Source: Actinacidiphila sp. DG2A-62
Lineage (GTDB): Bacteria; Actinomycetota; Actinomycetes; Streptomycetales; Streptomycetaceae
NCBI RefSeq assembly: GCF_035825295.1
Contig: NZ_JAYMGI010000002.1
Span: 1,652,001 to 1,716,000, forward strand
Length of the DNA: 64,000 nt
Reading direction: 5' to 3'
Both the position numbers and the translations under genes were made by a program. Shown in pieces: positions 8,522 through 18,069 of this stretch. Below the pieces are notes generated by a model, which was not told the origin of the DNA, did no database searches, and worked only from the letters and a program-made list of their open reading frames with translations. The stretch's first letter is position 1. The number at the start of each line of letters is the position of its first letter.

Positions 8522-9843
8522 CGCGACGCCCGCGCCGGCCGCGGTCCAGCGGCCCCTGCGGCGGCGGCGCAGCGCGGCGGCGCCGTCGCCCGCGTTCGGC
8601 GGCGGGGTGCCGGGGCCGGCAGGTAGGCGGGCGGCGGGGGCGTGAGCGACGGCGGCGTGTGCGGGGCCGCCTGGCCGTACGCGGGGTGCTGGGGCTGCGC
8701 GGGCGGCGGCGGGGTGGCGTCCCGCACGCCCTGGGCGGGTATGTGCGGCGGGAACTGCCCGGGCGTCCGCGGCGCCGGGCCGCCGGGCGCGCCGGCCGGC
8801 TGCCGCGGGGCCGCGCCCGGCAGCACCGGCAGCTGGCCGCCCAGGCCGTACGTGGCGCGGGGGTCGGCGCGGTGCGCGGGGGCGTCCGCGGCGGGGGCGG
8901 CGGTCGGGGCCGCCGGCGCGGCGTCCTTGACCAGGGGCGCGGACGTGGCCGCGGCGGCGGGGGCGGCGTCGGCGGACGGGTCCGGGACGGCGGACGAGCC
9001 GGCGGCGGCCACGCCGGACAGCCAGCCGCGCAGCCGGTTGCGGAAGACCGCCGCGTCGGCCGGCCGCGAGGCCGGGTCCTTGGCGAGCGCCTGCAGCACC
9101 AGGGCGTCCAGTTCCCTGGGCACCCGGGGATTGCGCGCGGAGGGCTCGGGCGGCGGGGTGTGGACGTGCCAGTACATCAGGTTGATCGGGTTGCCGTCGG
9201 TGAACGGCGGGCGCCCGGTGAGCAGTTCGACCAGCACGCAGCCGGCCGCGTAGACGTCGCTGCGGGCGTCGACGTCACCGCCGTTGATCTGCTCCGGCGA
9301 CATGTAGCTGGGCGTGCCGATCGCCGAGCCGGTCGCGGTCAGCCGCTGGTCGGAGTCCAGCACCCGCGCGATGCCGAAGTCGGCGACCTTGACGGTGCCC
9401 TCGTCGGTGATCATCACGTTGGCGGGCTTCACGTCGCGGTGGACGGTGCCGCGGCTGTGCGCGTGGGCGAGCGCGTCGAGGATGTCGCAGACGATGCGGA
9501 CGGCTTCCTCGGGCTCGAACGACGCGCGTTCGCGGACGAGTTGGGCGAGGGTGCGGCCGGAGACGTACTCCATCACCAGGTACGGGACGACCTGGTCGCC
9601 GTCCTCGACCTCGTCCTGGTCGTGGACGGTGACGATGCCGGGGTGGTTGAGCGCGCCCGCGGCCTGCGCCTCGCGGGCGAACCTGCGGCGGGCGTCGGGG
9701 TTGTCGGCCAGCTCCGGCAGCAGCGTCTTGACCGCGACGATCCGGCCCATGCGGGTGTCGCGGGCCCGCTGGACCCGTGCCATCCCGCCGTGGCCGAGCA
9801 TTCCCAGCAGTTCGTACCGCCCCGCGAACAGCCCCTCGCCCAT
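8287..9843 (-). CDS. PknB-type Ser/Thr protein kinase (N-terminal half of a frameshifted fusion)
   Basis: The ATG at 9843 begins a canonical Hanks-type kinase domain (about residues 10-265): glycine loop LGHGGMARV, VAVKTLLPE with the ATP-binding Lys, catalytic VHRDVKPANVM, DFGIARVL, GTPSYMSPEQ. A Pro/Ala/Gln-rich linker runs to about residue 408. After that (below about 8615) the frame becomes meaningless Arg/Pro text to 8287, while the neighbouring frame carries a transmembrane helix and a solute-binding domain. The real protein is therefore probably a single membrane receptor kinase of about 1030 residues. Kinases fused to ABC-type binding domains are known in actinomycetes. It is monocistronic and convergent with the cobalamin operon. 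Confidence 0.88.
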   Translation of the reverse strand: MGEGLFAGRYELLGMLGHGGMARVQRARDTRMGRIVAVKTLLPELADNPDARRRFAREAQAAGALNHPGIVTVHDQDEVEDGDQVVPYLVMEYVSGRTLAQLVRERASFEPEEAVRIVCDILDALAHAHSRGTVHRDVKPANVMITDEGTVKVADFGIARVLDSDQRLTATGSAIGTPSYMSPEQINGGDVDARSDVYAAGCVLVELLTGRPPFTDGNPINLMYWHVHTPPPEPSARNPRVPRELDALVLQALAKDPASRPADAAVFRNRLRGWLSGVAAAGSSAVPDPSADAAPAAAATSAPLVKDAAPAAPTAAPAADAPAHRADPRATYGLGGQLPVLPGAAPRQPAGAPGGPAPRTPGQFPPHIPAQGVRDATPPPPAQPQHPAYGQAAPHTPPSLTPPPPAYLPAPAPRRRTRATAPPRCAAAAGAAGPRPARASRWPPWASPWPWSTGRWAAARRTPIRPAPRPARPPPCATRRSPCTAERRAAATAAASTASCARRAPRAAPSGWPPPTRR

Positions 9844-10002
9844 GCTCTGCCCGTCCCGCGCCCCGGCGCGTCGTCTCGCGGCGCCGTCCCCGCGGCACCG
9901 GCTCCAGATTAAGGGGGCGACGCCGCTGCTGGCGCCGCCCCCCGGTGCTGTTACCGGCTTGTGTCGATCAGTTGCAGGAGCGCGACCCGAGGCCGCGCCC
10001 GG

Positions 10003-11262
10003 TCAGTTGTCGCCCTGGGCGGCGGCGCGCCTGCGGCGGTTGGCGACCAGGTAGACCCCCGCGCCGGCCGCGACGAGGGCCGCGGCGCCGCCCGCGAGAT
10101 ACGGCGTGGACGAACTCGCGCCGGTCTCCGCGAGGTCGCCGGTGTCGGCGACGGTCTGGGTGTGCGTGTCGCCGCTGCCGCCGCTGCCGCCGCTGGAGGA
10201 ACCGCCGGACGAGGAGCCGCCGGAGGCGGCGGCTCCGGACGTCGAACCGCCGGAGCTCGACCCGCCGTTGGTGCTGCCGGACGTCGAACCGCCGTTCGTG
10301 GAGCCGCCGTTCGTGGAGCCGCCGTTCGTGGAGCCGCCGTTCGTGGAGCCGCCGCTGCCGGAACCGCCGGAGCCGCCCGAGGTCGATCCGCCGGTGGAGG
10401 TGCCGCCGGTGGTGCTGCCGGACGTCGAACCGCCGGACGTGGCACCGCCGGTGGACGAGCCTCCGGTCGAACCGCCTGTCGAGCCGCCGGTCGAACCGCC
10501 GGTCGAGCCGCCCGTCGAGCCCTCCGGGGTGCGGCAGGTGGCCTGCGCGAGCGTGACGTCGCCGCTCACGTCGGCCACGCCCAGGTTCAGCGGGTTGACG
10601 TGGACCTGGAGGCGCAGGGCGGTGGCCGCCGCGGTGCGCGAGGTCAGCACGGTGTTCGTCAGTTCCAGGCTGACCTTGCCGACGCCGGGCACCACCACCT
10701 GCGTGGTGCCGACCGCGTCGAGCGCGACGCGCTGCCCGAGCACGGTCACACCGGCCAGGTGCGAGGAGGCGGTGGGCTTGCGCCCCACCGTGCAGGTGGC
10801 CCGCGAGGAGATCGCGTCCAGCTTGACCAGGGACAGCAGCGGCAGGCCGGGCAGGTGCAGTTGGGCGTTGGCGACGTTCGCGTAGCCCTCCGCGGTGTGC
10901 CGGTCCACGGTGGCGTCCGCGGTGGCGACGGCCGCGCGCAGGATGTTCACCGGGCGGCCCTGCTCCACGCCGTGGCCGACGGTGACGGTCAGCGCGGTCT
11001 CGTCGGCGGAGGCGGGGGCGTGCACGTCGTTCAGGGAGACGTTCACCGGCACGTCGACCGTCTTGTTCAGCAGCGAGACGTCCAGACCGGCGCGCAGCAC
11101 GGTCGCGGTGGACGCCCCCGCGCCGGTGGTGTGCGCCGGCGCGGGCGCACCGGCCCGCGCGGCCGGCGCGACGGCGAGGGCGCCCGCCGCGAGGGCGGTG
11201 GCGGCGCCGAGCACGGCGGCCGAACGGCGAGCTGGGACAAGGGACTTGGGAATGCGGTACAC
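10003..11262 (-). CDS. SCO1860-family LAETG sortase-anchored surface protein
   Basis: The 419-residue protein starts at GTG 11262 with a signal peptide (AAVLGAATALAAGALAVAPA), followed by a secreted domain of about 200 residues with two Cys (ATCTVGR, QATCRTP), a long Gly/Ser/Thr/Asn repeat region (about 235-355), then LAETG at 377-381, a hydrophobic helix and an RRRR tail. This is the classic cell-wall sorting signal for class E sortases of Streptomyces. The family is named for SCO1860, which likewise sits beside cobalamin genes in S. coelicolor (recalled). The role of the secreted domain is unknown. The repeat region acts as a wall-spanning stalk. Confidence 0.9.
   Translation of the reverse strand: MYRIPKSLVPARRSAAVLGAATALAAGALAVAPAARAGAPAPAHTTGAGASTATVLRAGLDVSLLNKTVDVPVNVSLNDVHAPASADETALTVTVGHGVEQGRPVNILRAAVATADATVDRHTAEGYANVANAQLHLPGLPLLSLVKLDAISSRATCTVGRKPTASSHLAGVTVLGQRVALDAVGTTQVVVPGVGKVSLELTNTVLTSRTAAATALRLQVHVNPLNLGVADVSGDVTLAQATCRTPEGSTGGSTGGSTGGSTGGSTGGSSTGGATSGGSTSGSTTGGTSTGGSTSGGSGGSGSGGSTNGGSTNGGSTNGGSTNGGSTSGSTNGGSSSGGSTSGAAASGGSSSGGSSSGGSGGSGDTHTQTVADTGDLAETGASSSTPYLAGGAAALVAAGAGVYLVANRRRRAAAQGDN
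10291..10350. repeat. Four perfect 15-bp tandem repeats in the LAETG protein stalk
   Basis: The unit GCCGTTCGTGGAGCC occurs four times head to tail. On the minus strand it encodes repeats of Gly-Gly-Ser-Thr-Asn inside the stalk. Copy number should vary by slippage without breaking the frame because the unit is a multiple of three. Looser repeats of the same kind continue to about 10530. Confidence 0.9.
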
Positions 11263-11570
11263 GGTTGGGAACCCCTGTGGAACGACATGGCGTCCCCGGC
11301 GCGCGCTGATCTGGGGACAGCCGCCGGAGACTCGGACCCGGCCATGATTTACGCACTGTGGGTGAATGAGCGGCTACACGGCGCTAGTTCACCCGTAAGC
11401 GTGGTTTCCGCGCGTGTTTTCGAACGACGGCGTACACCCGTTCCCAACGAGCCCTTGTCGCGACCCCTTTCGTGGTGTCCGCAGTCGCCCCCGCACCGGA
11501 CATCTCGGCCGGCGCGGCGGGGGTGCGAGCCCGGTACGCCAGGCGTACCCGCGCCCGCGGACCCGCGCGG
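11263..11570. other. Intergenic region upstream of the LAETG gene and downstream of the peptide-transporter ATPase
   Basis: The 308 nt contain no convincing gene. The stretch at about 11345-11440 is clearly less GC-rich than its surroundings and lies upstream of the minus-strand LAETG gene, so it probably holds its promoter. I could not assign -35/-10 boxes with confidence. The end of the region (11500-11570) is the 3' flank of the ATPase gene. Confidence 0.5.
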
Positions 11571-13967
11571 TCAGCCCGCCGGGGCGTCCGGCCAGTGGCA
11601 GGCGGCCACGTGGTCGGGGCCGTGCGCGGTGGCGGCGGGCTCCTCCGCGGCGCACCGGGCCCGCCGCCCCTCGTCCAGCACCGCGTGGACCGGGCAACGG
11701 GCGCGGAAGCGGCAGCCGGTGTGCCGCCGGGTCGGGCTCGGCGGGTCGCCCGCGAGCAGGATCCGCTCCCGGGACCGCTCCCGCGCCGGGTCGGGAACCG
11801 GGACGGCGGACAGCAGAGCCCGGGTGTACGGGTGCCGGGGGCGGCCGAACACCGCGTCCACGCCGCCCGCTTCGACGACGCGGCCCAGGTACATCACGCT
11901 CACCCGGTCCGCGACGTGCCGCACCACCGACAGGTCGTGCGAGACGAACAGGTAGGCCAGGCCCAGTTCGGCCTTCAGCCGCTGGAGCAGGTTGAGCACG
12001 CCGGCCTGCACCGACACGTCCAGCGCGGACACCGGCTCGTCCAGCACGACGAGCCGCGGCGAGGTGGAGACCGCCCGCGCGATGCCGATGCGCTGGCGCT
12101 GGCCGCCGGAGAACTCGTGCGGGAAGCGCTCCGCGTGCGCGGCCTCCAGGCCGACCTGGCGCAGCAGTTCGGGCACCCGCGCCGCGATGCGCTCGCGCGG
12201 CATGCCGTGGGCGCGCATCGGCTCGGCGACGATGTCGCCGATCGTCATCCGCGGGTCGAGGCTGGCGGCCGGGTCCTGGAAGACGATCTGCACCCGGCCG
12301 CGCGCGGCGCGGGCGGCGCGACCGGTCGGCCGGCCGGCGCCGCCCACCGACTCGCCGAGCACCGTCACCTCGCCCTCTTCGGGCTCGCCGTCGCGGAACA
12401 GCTCGAACAGCGTGGTGCTCTTGCCCGACCCCGACTCACCGACCAGGCCGAGCGTCTCGCCCTCGCGGATGTCCAGGTCCACGCCGTCCACCGCGTACAC
12501 CGTGCCGCCCCCACGCCGCAGCAGCCCGCGCCGCAGCAGCCCGCGCCCGGCCGGTGCGAAGGTGCGCACCAGCCCCTGGACGCGCAGGATCTGCTCGCGC
12601 TCCCCGCGCGGTCGCGCGGCGACGGCCGGGGCCGCCGCCTCGGGCACCGGGAAGACGTCCCGGGGCGCGAGCCCGTCCGTCTCCCCCGCCCGCGCGCAGG
12701 CCACGAGGTGGGGATACGCCCCCGGGCCCGCGGCGGGCCGGCCGTCGGCGCCCGTGCCGGGGCCGGTACGCTCCCCCGGCCGGTGCGGCTCAGCGGGCGC
12801 GGGGACGGCCGCGGCCGAGGCTGCGGGAGCGGCGGGGGCGGCCGCCGGAAGCGGGAGCAGGACCGGCTCGGCGGACCGGCAGTCCTCGTGGGCCAGCGGG
12901 CAGCGCGGCGCGAAGGGGCAGCCGCCCGGCAGCGCGGACATCGGCGGCGGGGCGCCGGGCACGGGCACCAGGGGCGCGCCGTCGCCCGCCGCGTCGAGCC
13001 GCGGCACCGCGCCGATCAGCCCCAGCGTGTACGGCATCCGCGGCCGCGCGAACAGCTCGTCGACCGGCGCGGTCTCCACCACCCGCCCCGCGTACATCAC
13101 CGCGACGCGGTCCGCGAAGCCGGCCACCACACCGAGGTCGTGGCTGACCAGCAGCAGTGCCGCGCCGGTCTCACGGCGGGCGGTGCGCAGCACGTCGAGG
13201 ACCTGGGCCTGGATGGTCACGTCCAGCGCGGTGGTGGGCTCGTCGGCGAGGATGAGGTCGGGGTCGTTGGCGATGGCCGCGGCGATCATCGCCCGCTGCC
13301 GCATGCCGCCGGAGAACTCGTGCGGGTACGCCTGCGCGCGCAGCCGCGGCTCGGGGATGCCGACCAGGTCGAGGAGTTCGACCGCGCGCTCGCGGGCCTG
13401 CCGGCGGGAGACGTCGCGGTGCGCCCGTACGGTCTCGGCGATCTGGTCGCCGATCCGGTACACCGGGGTGAAGGCGGACAGCGGGTCCTGGAAGACCATC
13501 GCCACCCGGCTGCCGCGCAGCCGGGCCATCGCGCCGTCGGAAGCGCCGACCACCTGCGTGCCGCCGAGCAGGACCGAGCCGGTGACGCGGGCGTCGGCGC
13601 CGAGCAGCCCGGTGAGCGCCAGGGCGGTCACCGACTTGCCGGCGCCCGACTCGCCGACCAGGCCCAGCACTTCGCCGCGCGCCAGGTCGAGGTCCACGCC
13701 GCGCACGGCCGGCACCGCGCCGCCGCGCCGGGCGCCGGGCGCGCCGAACTCCACCCGCAGGTCGCGCACCCGCAGCACCGTCCCGTCCGCGAGGTCGGCA
13801 CGGCCCGGACGGCCCGGATGAACCGGACGAACCGGTTGGCCCGGACGGCCCGGACGGTCCGGCCGAACCGCCTGGTCCCGCTGGTCCGCCTGGTCCACCT
13901 GGTTCGCCTGGTCCACCTGGTTCGCCTGGTCCGGCTGGTCCGGCTGGTCCGGCTGCGCCCCGCTCAT
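11571..13967 (-). CDS. Fused double ATP-binding subunit of a peptide (Dpp/Opp) ABC transporter
   Basis: The 798-residue protein contains two complete oligopeptide-type ABC ATPases in one chain. The first (about 60-310) has [20 protein letters not shown] and ADEPTTALD; the second (about 490-740) has [20 protein letters not shown] and LDEPVSALD. Each ends with the Cys-containing OppD/F tail ([27 protein letters not shown]). It powers uptake through the two permeases encoded just upstream; its ATG at 13967 overlaps the permease stop (ATGA). The first 25 or so residues are an odd Asp-Gln-(Pro/Ala/Val) repeat encoded by 12-nt DNA repeats near 13880-13955. Fused DppD-DppF proteins are common in actinomycetes. 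Confidence 0.93.
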   Translation of the reverse strand: MSGAQPDQPDQPDQANQVDQANQVDQADQRDQAVRPDRPGRPGQPVRPVHPGRPGRADLADGTVLRVRDLRVEFGAPGARRGGAVPAVRGVDLDLARGEVLGLVGESGAGKSVTALALTGLLGADARVTGSVLLGGTQVVGASDGAMARLRGSRVAMVFQDPLSAFTPVYRIGDQIAETVRAHRDVSRRQARERAVELLDLVGIPEPRLRAQAYPHEFSGGMRQRAMIAAAIANDPDLILADEPTTALDVTIQAQVLDVLRTARRETGAALLLVSHDLGVVAGFADRVAVMYAGRVVETAPVDELFARPRMPYTLGLIGAVPRLDAAGDGAPLVPVPGAPPPMSALPGGCPFAPRCPLAHEDCRSAEPVLLPLPAAAPAAPAASAAAVPAPAEPHRPGERTGPGTGADGRPAAGPGAYPHLVACARAGETDGLAPRDVFPVPEAAAPAVAARPRGEREQILRVQGLVRTFAPAGRGLLRRGLLRRGGGTVYAVDGVDLDIREGETLGLVGESGSGKSTTLFELFRDGEPEEGEVTVLGESVGGAGRPTGRAARAARGRVQIVFQDPAASLDPRMTIGDIVAEPMRAHGMPRERIAARVPELLRQVGLEAAHAERFPHEFSGGQRQRIGIARAVSTSPRLVVLDEPVSALDVSVQAGVLNLLQRLKAELGLAYLFVSHDLSVVRHVADRVSVMYLGRVVEAGGVDAVFGRPRHPYTRALLSAVPVPDPARERSRERILLAGDPPSPTRRHTGCRFRARCPVHAVLDEGRRARCAAEEPAATAHGPDHVAACHWPDAPAG

Positions 13968-15058
13968 GGTCCCTTCCCTTCCGCGGTCGGCCGCGGCTCG
14001 CGCACCGGGTCCTGATCCCCCGCCCGCGCCCGCAACGCCTGCCGGCCCTGACGTCCGAGCCGGTCCCGACGGCCTCGCCGGTCCCGCCGTCGCGCCCGCC
14101 GCTCGCCGCGCCGCCTGGCCCGGTCGGAGGTGGGGTCCAGCGCGTCGCGCAGCCCGTCGCCGACCAGGTTGACCGCCAGCACGAAGACCACCAGCAGTCC
14201 GGCGGCGAAGAAGAACATCCACGGGTAGGTCAGCGCGGAGGGCGTGCCGTCGGCGATCAGCGTGCCCAGCGAGACGTCCGGCGGCTGCACCCCGAAGCCG
14301 AAGTACGACAGCCCGGTCTCGCTCATCACCGCGCCGCCGACCTGGATGGTGGCGTCGATGATCAGGAACGACGCGACGTTCGGCAGGATGTGGCGCAGGA
14401 TCACCCGGAACGGGTGCAGCCCCATGAAGCGCGCGGCGCGCACGAAGTCGCGGTCGCGCAGCGACAGCGTCATCGAGCGGACCACCCGGGCGGTGATCAT
14501 CCAGCCGAACAGCGCCAGCAGCCCGACGAAGGCGATCCAGCCGGCCGACTTCAGCCGCGGCGAGACGATCGCGATGATCAGGAAGCCGGGGAAGACCAGC
14601 AGCAGGTCGACGACGAACATCAGCACCCGGTCGGTCCAGCCGCCGAAGTAGCCGGCGCAGGCGCCGACCAGCGAGGCGGCCACCGTCGAGAACAGCGCCA
14701 CCAGCAGCCCGATCAGCAGCGACTTCTGCAGTCCGCGCACGGTCTGGGCGAAGACGTCCTGGCCGATCGCGTTGGTGCCCCACCAGTGGCTGCCGCCGGG
14801 CGCGGACCGGATCGACTCGTAGTCCACCGACGCGTAGGACCAGTGCGTCAGGTGCGGTCCGGCGAAGGCCAGCACGAACAGCGCCACGATCACCGCGGCG
14901 CCGGCCGCCGCGCCGCGGTTGGCCAGGAAGCGGCGCAGCACCACGCGGGCCCGGCCGGCGCCGCCCTGCCCCCGGCCCGCGCCGCGGCGCTCCCCGCCGG
15001 CGGGGTCCTCGCCGCCGGTGCGGTCCTGTCCTGCCGCGGTGCGCGGCGGCGCGGTCAC
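13964..15058 (-). CDS. Peptide ABC transporter permease (DppC/OppC type)
   Basis: The 364-residue membrane protein has one N-terminal helix ([19 protein letters not shown]), a [16 protein letters not shown] motif and the EAA-type cytoplasmic loop ([20 protein letters not shown]), all typical of BPD_transp_1 OppC permeases. GTG at 15058 overlaps the stop of the upstream permease by 4 nt and is supported by that coupling. A hydrophilic Gly/Arg-rich N-terminus of about 35 residues and an Arg-rich C-terminal tail after [12 protein letters not shown] are longer than usual. It forms the membrane channel together with the DppB-type protein. Confidence 0.92.
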   Translation of the reverse strand: MTAPPRTAAGQDRTGGEDPAGGERRGAGRGQGGAGRARVVLRRFLANRGAAAGAAVIVALFVLAFAGPHLTHWSYASVDYESIRSAPGGSHWWGTNAIGQDVFAQTVRGLQKSLLIGLLVALFSTVAASLVGACAGYFGGWTDRVLMFVVDLLLVFPGFLIIAIVSPRLKSAGWIAFVGLLALFGWMITARVVRSMTLSLRDRDFVRAARFMGLHPFRVILRHILPNVASFLIIDATIQVGGAVMSETGLSYFGFGVQPPDVSLGTLIADGTPSALTYPWMFFFAAGLLVVFVLAVNLVGDGLRDALDPTSDRARRRGERRARRRDRRGRRDRLGRQGRQALRARAGDQDPVREPRPTAEGKGP

Positions 15059-16038
15059 GACTGCCGCACCCGCGGGTCGAGGGCGGCGTGCAGCACGTCG
15101 GCGAGCAGCCCGGACAGCAGCACCAGCACGGCCGTGAAGATGTTCACCGCCACCACCGAGTTGACGTCGCTGCGGTTGATCGAGTCGATGAACCACTCGC
15201 CCATCCCGTGCCATCCGAAGATCTCCTCGGTGAACGTCGCACCGGTGAACAGTCCGAGGAAGCCGTAGGCGAAGAACGTCGACATCGGCACCAGCGCCAC
15301 CCGCAGTCCGTGTTTGAACAGCGCCCGGCGGCGGGTGAGTCCGCGCGCCATCGCCGCCCGCACGTAGTCCGCGCCGAGCACGTCGAGCATGGTGCTGCGC
15401 TGGTAGCGGCTGTACGCGGCGACGGTCCCGAGCGCGATCGCCAGCGTCGGCAGCACCAAGTGCACGGCGTCGTCCCGCACATGGGCGAGGAAGCCGCCGC
15501 TCATGTCCGGCGTGGACTGGCCGGTGAACTGCAACAGGTCGTATCCCAGCAGGGAGTTGAGTTTGATCGCGCCGATCTTCAGCAGCACGGCGATCAGGAA
15601 GGTCGGCATGGAGAGCACCACGAACGACAGCACCGTGACGACACGGTCCGAGGCGCGGTACTGGCGGACCGCGCCCCACGCGCCGACCAGGATGCCGGCG
15701 GCGGTGCCCACCAGCGTGCCGACCAGCAGCAGCCGCAGGCTCACCCCGATCCGGCGGCCGAACTCGTCGTTCACGGGCGTGTCGTCGATGGTCCTGCCGA
15801 GGTCCCCGCGCACCGCGTGCCCGGCCCAGTGCCCGAACCGGTCCGGCAGCGGGGTGCGGTCGTTGATGCCCAGGTGGGTCAGTTCGCGGTCGACCGAGGC
15901 GGCCGCGGGACGCGGGTGCTTCGCCTCGAAATAACCGCGCGGGGCGAGGGCCGCCGCCGCGAGCAGATACGACAGGAAGGTCGCGACGACCAGCAGCACG
16001 GCGTAGTAGCCCAGCCGCCGCCCGGCGTACGCCAGCAT
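15055..16038 (-). CDS. Peptide ABC transporter permease (DppB/OppB type)
   Basis: The 327-residue protein starts [20 protein letters not shown], the normal OppB/DppB opening, and has the EAA loop ([20 protein letters not shown]) and an end at [12 protein letters not shown] 16038 is chosen because a GGGGGG ribosome-binding site lies 5 nt upstream; ATG 16053 and GTG/ATG further up would add non-conserved residues. It is the first gene of the minus-strand operon permease-permease-ATPase. The cognate lipoprotein is divergent, on the other side of a 264-nt promoter region. Confidence 0.93.
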   Translation of the reverse strand: MLAYAGRRLGYYAVLLVVATFLSYLLAAAALAPRGYFEAKHPRPAAASVDRELTHLGINDRTPLPDRFGHWAGHAVRGDLGRTIDDTPVNDEFGRRIGVSLRLLLVGTLVGTAAGILVGAWGAVRQYRASDRVVTVLSFVVLSMPTFLIAVLLKIGAIKLNSLLGYDLLQFTGQSTPDMSGGFLAHVRDDAVHLVLPTLAIALGTVAAYSRYQRSTMLDVLGADYVRAAMARGLTRRRALFKHGLRVALVPMSTFFAYGFLGLFTGATFTEEIFGWHGMGEWFIDSINRSDVNSVVAVNIFTAVLVLLSGLLADVLHAALDPRVRQS

Positions 16039-16122
16039 CGCGCCCCCCTTCATTTCTTTCGCACCGGCCGGTGCAGCGGAAACGTAGCAGGTGCCGGGCA
16101 ATTCCGAGAGCCCCGGGGACGG

Positions 16123-16151
16123 TTGACGTGCCATTGTCTCGGCAGTATGAA
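16123..16151 (+). promoter_or_regulatory. Predicted sigma-70 type promoter for the binding-protein gene
   Basis: TTGACG (16123-16128) and TATGAA (16146-16151) are separated by 17 nt, close to the vegetative (HrdB-type) consensus of Streptomyces. The stretch from 16140 to 16185 is the most AT-rich part of the region and includes GATATTAAATAA. The start of the binding-protein gene is 150 nt downstream, so a leader of about 140 nt is expected. A promoter for the divergent permease operon must also lie between 16040 and 16120 but is not clear. Confidence 0.5.
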
Positions 16152-16302
16152 CGCGATATTAAATAACCCGCTCCGGCTATACAGCTGGGGCCGGTGGTGC
16201 CTACGGTGAGCCGGCCTCTTTCCGCGGCGCGGCCCAGATCGGGCGGTGCGCCGCGGTTCCGCGTGCCCCGGACACGGGGCGGCCCAGCAACCGGGAGAGT
16301 CA

Positions 16303-18009
16303 GTGGGACATCAACGGGGGCGCCACACCGCCCTGTTCGCCGTCGTCGTCGCGTTGGGCCTGGTGGTCGCCGGCTGCGGTTCCGGCGGCAAGCACTCCGG
16401 CGCCCCGCACCCGGGCGGTTCGGCCGCGCCGGCCGCCGGCTCCTCGGGCATCGCGGCCACCGCGCGGGACCGGGTCAAGCAGGGCGGCACCGAGACCGTC
16501 GGCATCCAGCAGTGGATCGACCAGTACAACCCGTACCAGGTGGACGGCGCGCAGGGGGACGGCTCGTGGCTGGCGTCGCTGACGCTGCCGGACCTGTTCA
16601 GGACCGACGCCTCCGGCGTCCCGCACACCGACCCCGACGTGCTCGCCGACGCGAAGGTCACGGCGACCTCGCCGCGCCAGGAGGTGACGTACACGCTCAA
16701 CCCCAAGGCGGCGTGGTCGGACGGAACTCCCTTGAGCTGGAGAGACTTCCGCCGGCAGTGGCAGGACCTGAACGGCTCCGACCCGGCGTACCTGATCACC
16801 TCGTCGAGCGGCTACGACCAGATCTCCGACGTGCGCAGGGGCGCCGACGACCACCAGGTCGTGGTCACCTTCGCGCGGCCCTTCGGCTCCTGGCAGCAGC
16901 TGTTCGATCCGCTGCTGCCGGCGGCCGCGGCGGACACCCCGGCGAAGTTCAACAAGGGCTGGCAGGCCAAGGTGCCGATCACCGGCGGCCCGTGGACCTT
17001 CGGCGCGACCGACAAGACCACGCAGACGGTCACCCTGGTGCCCTGGACCGGGTACTGGGGCGTCAAGCCGAAGCTGGACAAGCTGGTGGCCAGGGCGCTG
17101 AGCGGTGACGCGGACACCGACGCCTTCCTCAACCACGAGATCGACGTCACCGGCGCGGGCACGCCCGACGAGTACAAGTCGCTGTCCAAGGCCCCCGGCA
17201 CCGACATCCGGGTGGGCTCGCGGTGGGACCAGACGATCATGTCCTTCAGCAACCAGGGGCTGCTGGCCGACCAGCGGCTGCGGCAGGCGCTGCAGCACGC
17301 GGTGGACCGCAAGGCGCTGGCCAAGGTGGCCGGTTCCGGGCTGCCGTTCACCCCGCCGGTGCTGAACAGCCACTTCTACATGCCGAACCAGGCCGGCTAC
17401 CAGGACGACTCCGGCGGCTACGGCACCTACGACCTGGCGGCGGCGAAGCGGCTGCTGGACCAGGCGGGCTGGCGGGACCACGGCGCGGGCAAGCCGCGCA
17501 CCGACGCCAGGGGCCGCGAGCTGAAGCTCTCCTACGTCATCTCCAGCGGAAGCCCGACCTCCTCCCAGCGGGCGCAGCTGGTGAAGAGCATGCTGGGACA
17601 GATCGGGGTGGACGTGGAAATCCAGACGGTGCCCGCGAACGATTTCTTCGAGAAGTACGTGAACGACGGCAAATACGACCTGACCGTTTTCCGCGAGGTC
17701 GACCAGGTCTATGCCTCGCAGTCCATTCCCGACTACCAGAAACCGGTCGGGACGAATGTCTTCGAGAACTACGGGGAGATCGGCACGGACCAGCTCGACG
17801 CGACCATGCGGCAGGCCGCGGAGCAGACCGACCCGGCCAAGGCGCGGGCGCTGTACAACCAGGCCGACCGCCAGTTGTGGGCGCTGGCCAACTACCTGCC
17901 GCTGTTCCAGACGCCGTCCATCCACGCGGTGACGAGCAAGCTGGTCAACGAGGGCTCCTGGGGCATGCTCGACGCGAACCAGTACGTCGACACCGGATAC
18001 GTCGGCTGA
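16303..18009 (+). CDS. Peptide ABC transporter substrate-binding lipoprotein (SBP family 5)
   Basis: The 568-residue protein begins with a lipoprotein signal (TALFAVVVALGLVVAGCGSGG, shown here in part as LVVAGC lipobox) and has the SBP_bac_5 fold: PKAAWSDGTPLSWRDFRRQW, ALQHAVDRKALAK and a C-terminal ANYLPLFQTPSIHAV. It should capture peptides or similar solutes outside the membrane for the divergent permease operon. GTG 16303 is chosen because GGGAGAG lies 5-6 nt upstream and the signal peptide follows at once. A GC-rich hairpin follows the stop within 10 nt. The same domain family recurs in the receptor kinase at 6.7-8.6 kb. Confidence 0.93.
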   Translation: MGHQRGRHTALFAVVVALGLVVAGCGSGGKHSGAPHPGGSAAPAAGSSGIAATARDRVKQGGTETVGIQQWIDQYNPYQVDGAQGDGSWLASLTLPDLFRTDASGVPHTDPDVLADAKVTATSPRQEVTYTLNPKAAWSDGTPLSWRDFRRQWQDLNGSDPAYLITSSSGYDQISDVRRGADDHQVVVTFARPFGSWQQLFDPLLPAAAADTPAKFNKGWQAKVPITGGPWTFGATDKTTQTVTLVPWTGYWGVKPKLDKLVARALSGDADTDAFLNHEIDVTGAGTPDEYKSLSKAPGTDIRVGSRWDQTIMSFSNQGLLADQRLRQALQHAVDRKALAKVAGSGLPFTPPVLNSHFYMPNQAGYQDDSGGYGTYDLAAAKRLLDQAGWRDHGAGKPRTDARGRELKLSYVISSGSPTSSQRAQLVKSMLGQIGVDVEIQTVPANDFFEKYVNDGKYDLTVFREVDQVYASQSIPDYQKPVGTNVFENYGEIGTDQLDATMRQAAEQTDPAKARALYNQADRQLWALANYLPLFQTPSIHAVTSKLVNEGSWGMLDANQYVDTGYVG

Positions 18010-18014
18010 CCGCC

Positions 18015-18037
18015 GGGGCCGCGCCAGGCGCGGCCCC
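18015..18037 (+). terminator. GC-rich hairpin after the binding-protein gene
   Basis: Arms GGGGCCGC and GCGGCCCC enclose a 7-nt loop that can pair further (GCC-A-GGC). It lies 6 nt after the stop codon. There is no T run, which is usual for actinomycete terminators. Confidence 0.6.
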
Positions 18038-18069
18038 GCTGTCGTACCCCGCCCCTACGCTCGGCCGGT

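Noticed and set aside
10106..10885. Plus-strand frame with Val-Glu-Pro-Pro repeats opposite the LAETG protein
   Set aside because: The repeats are the complement of the Gly-Gly-Ser-Thr stalk codons. The minus-strand protein has signal peptide and sorting signal; this frame has neither.
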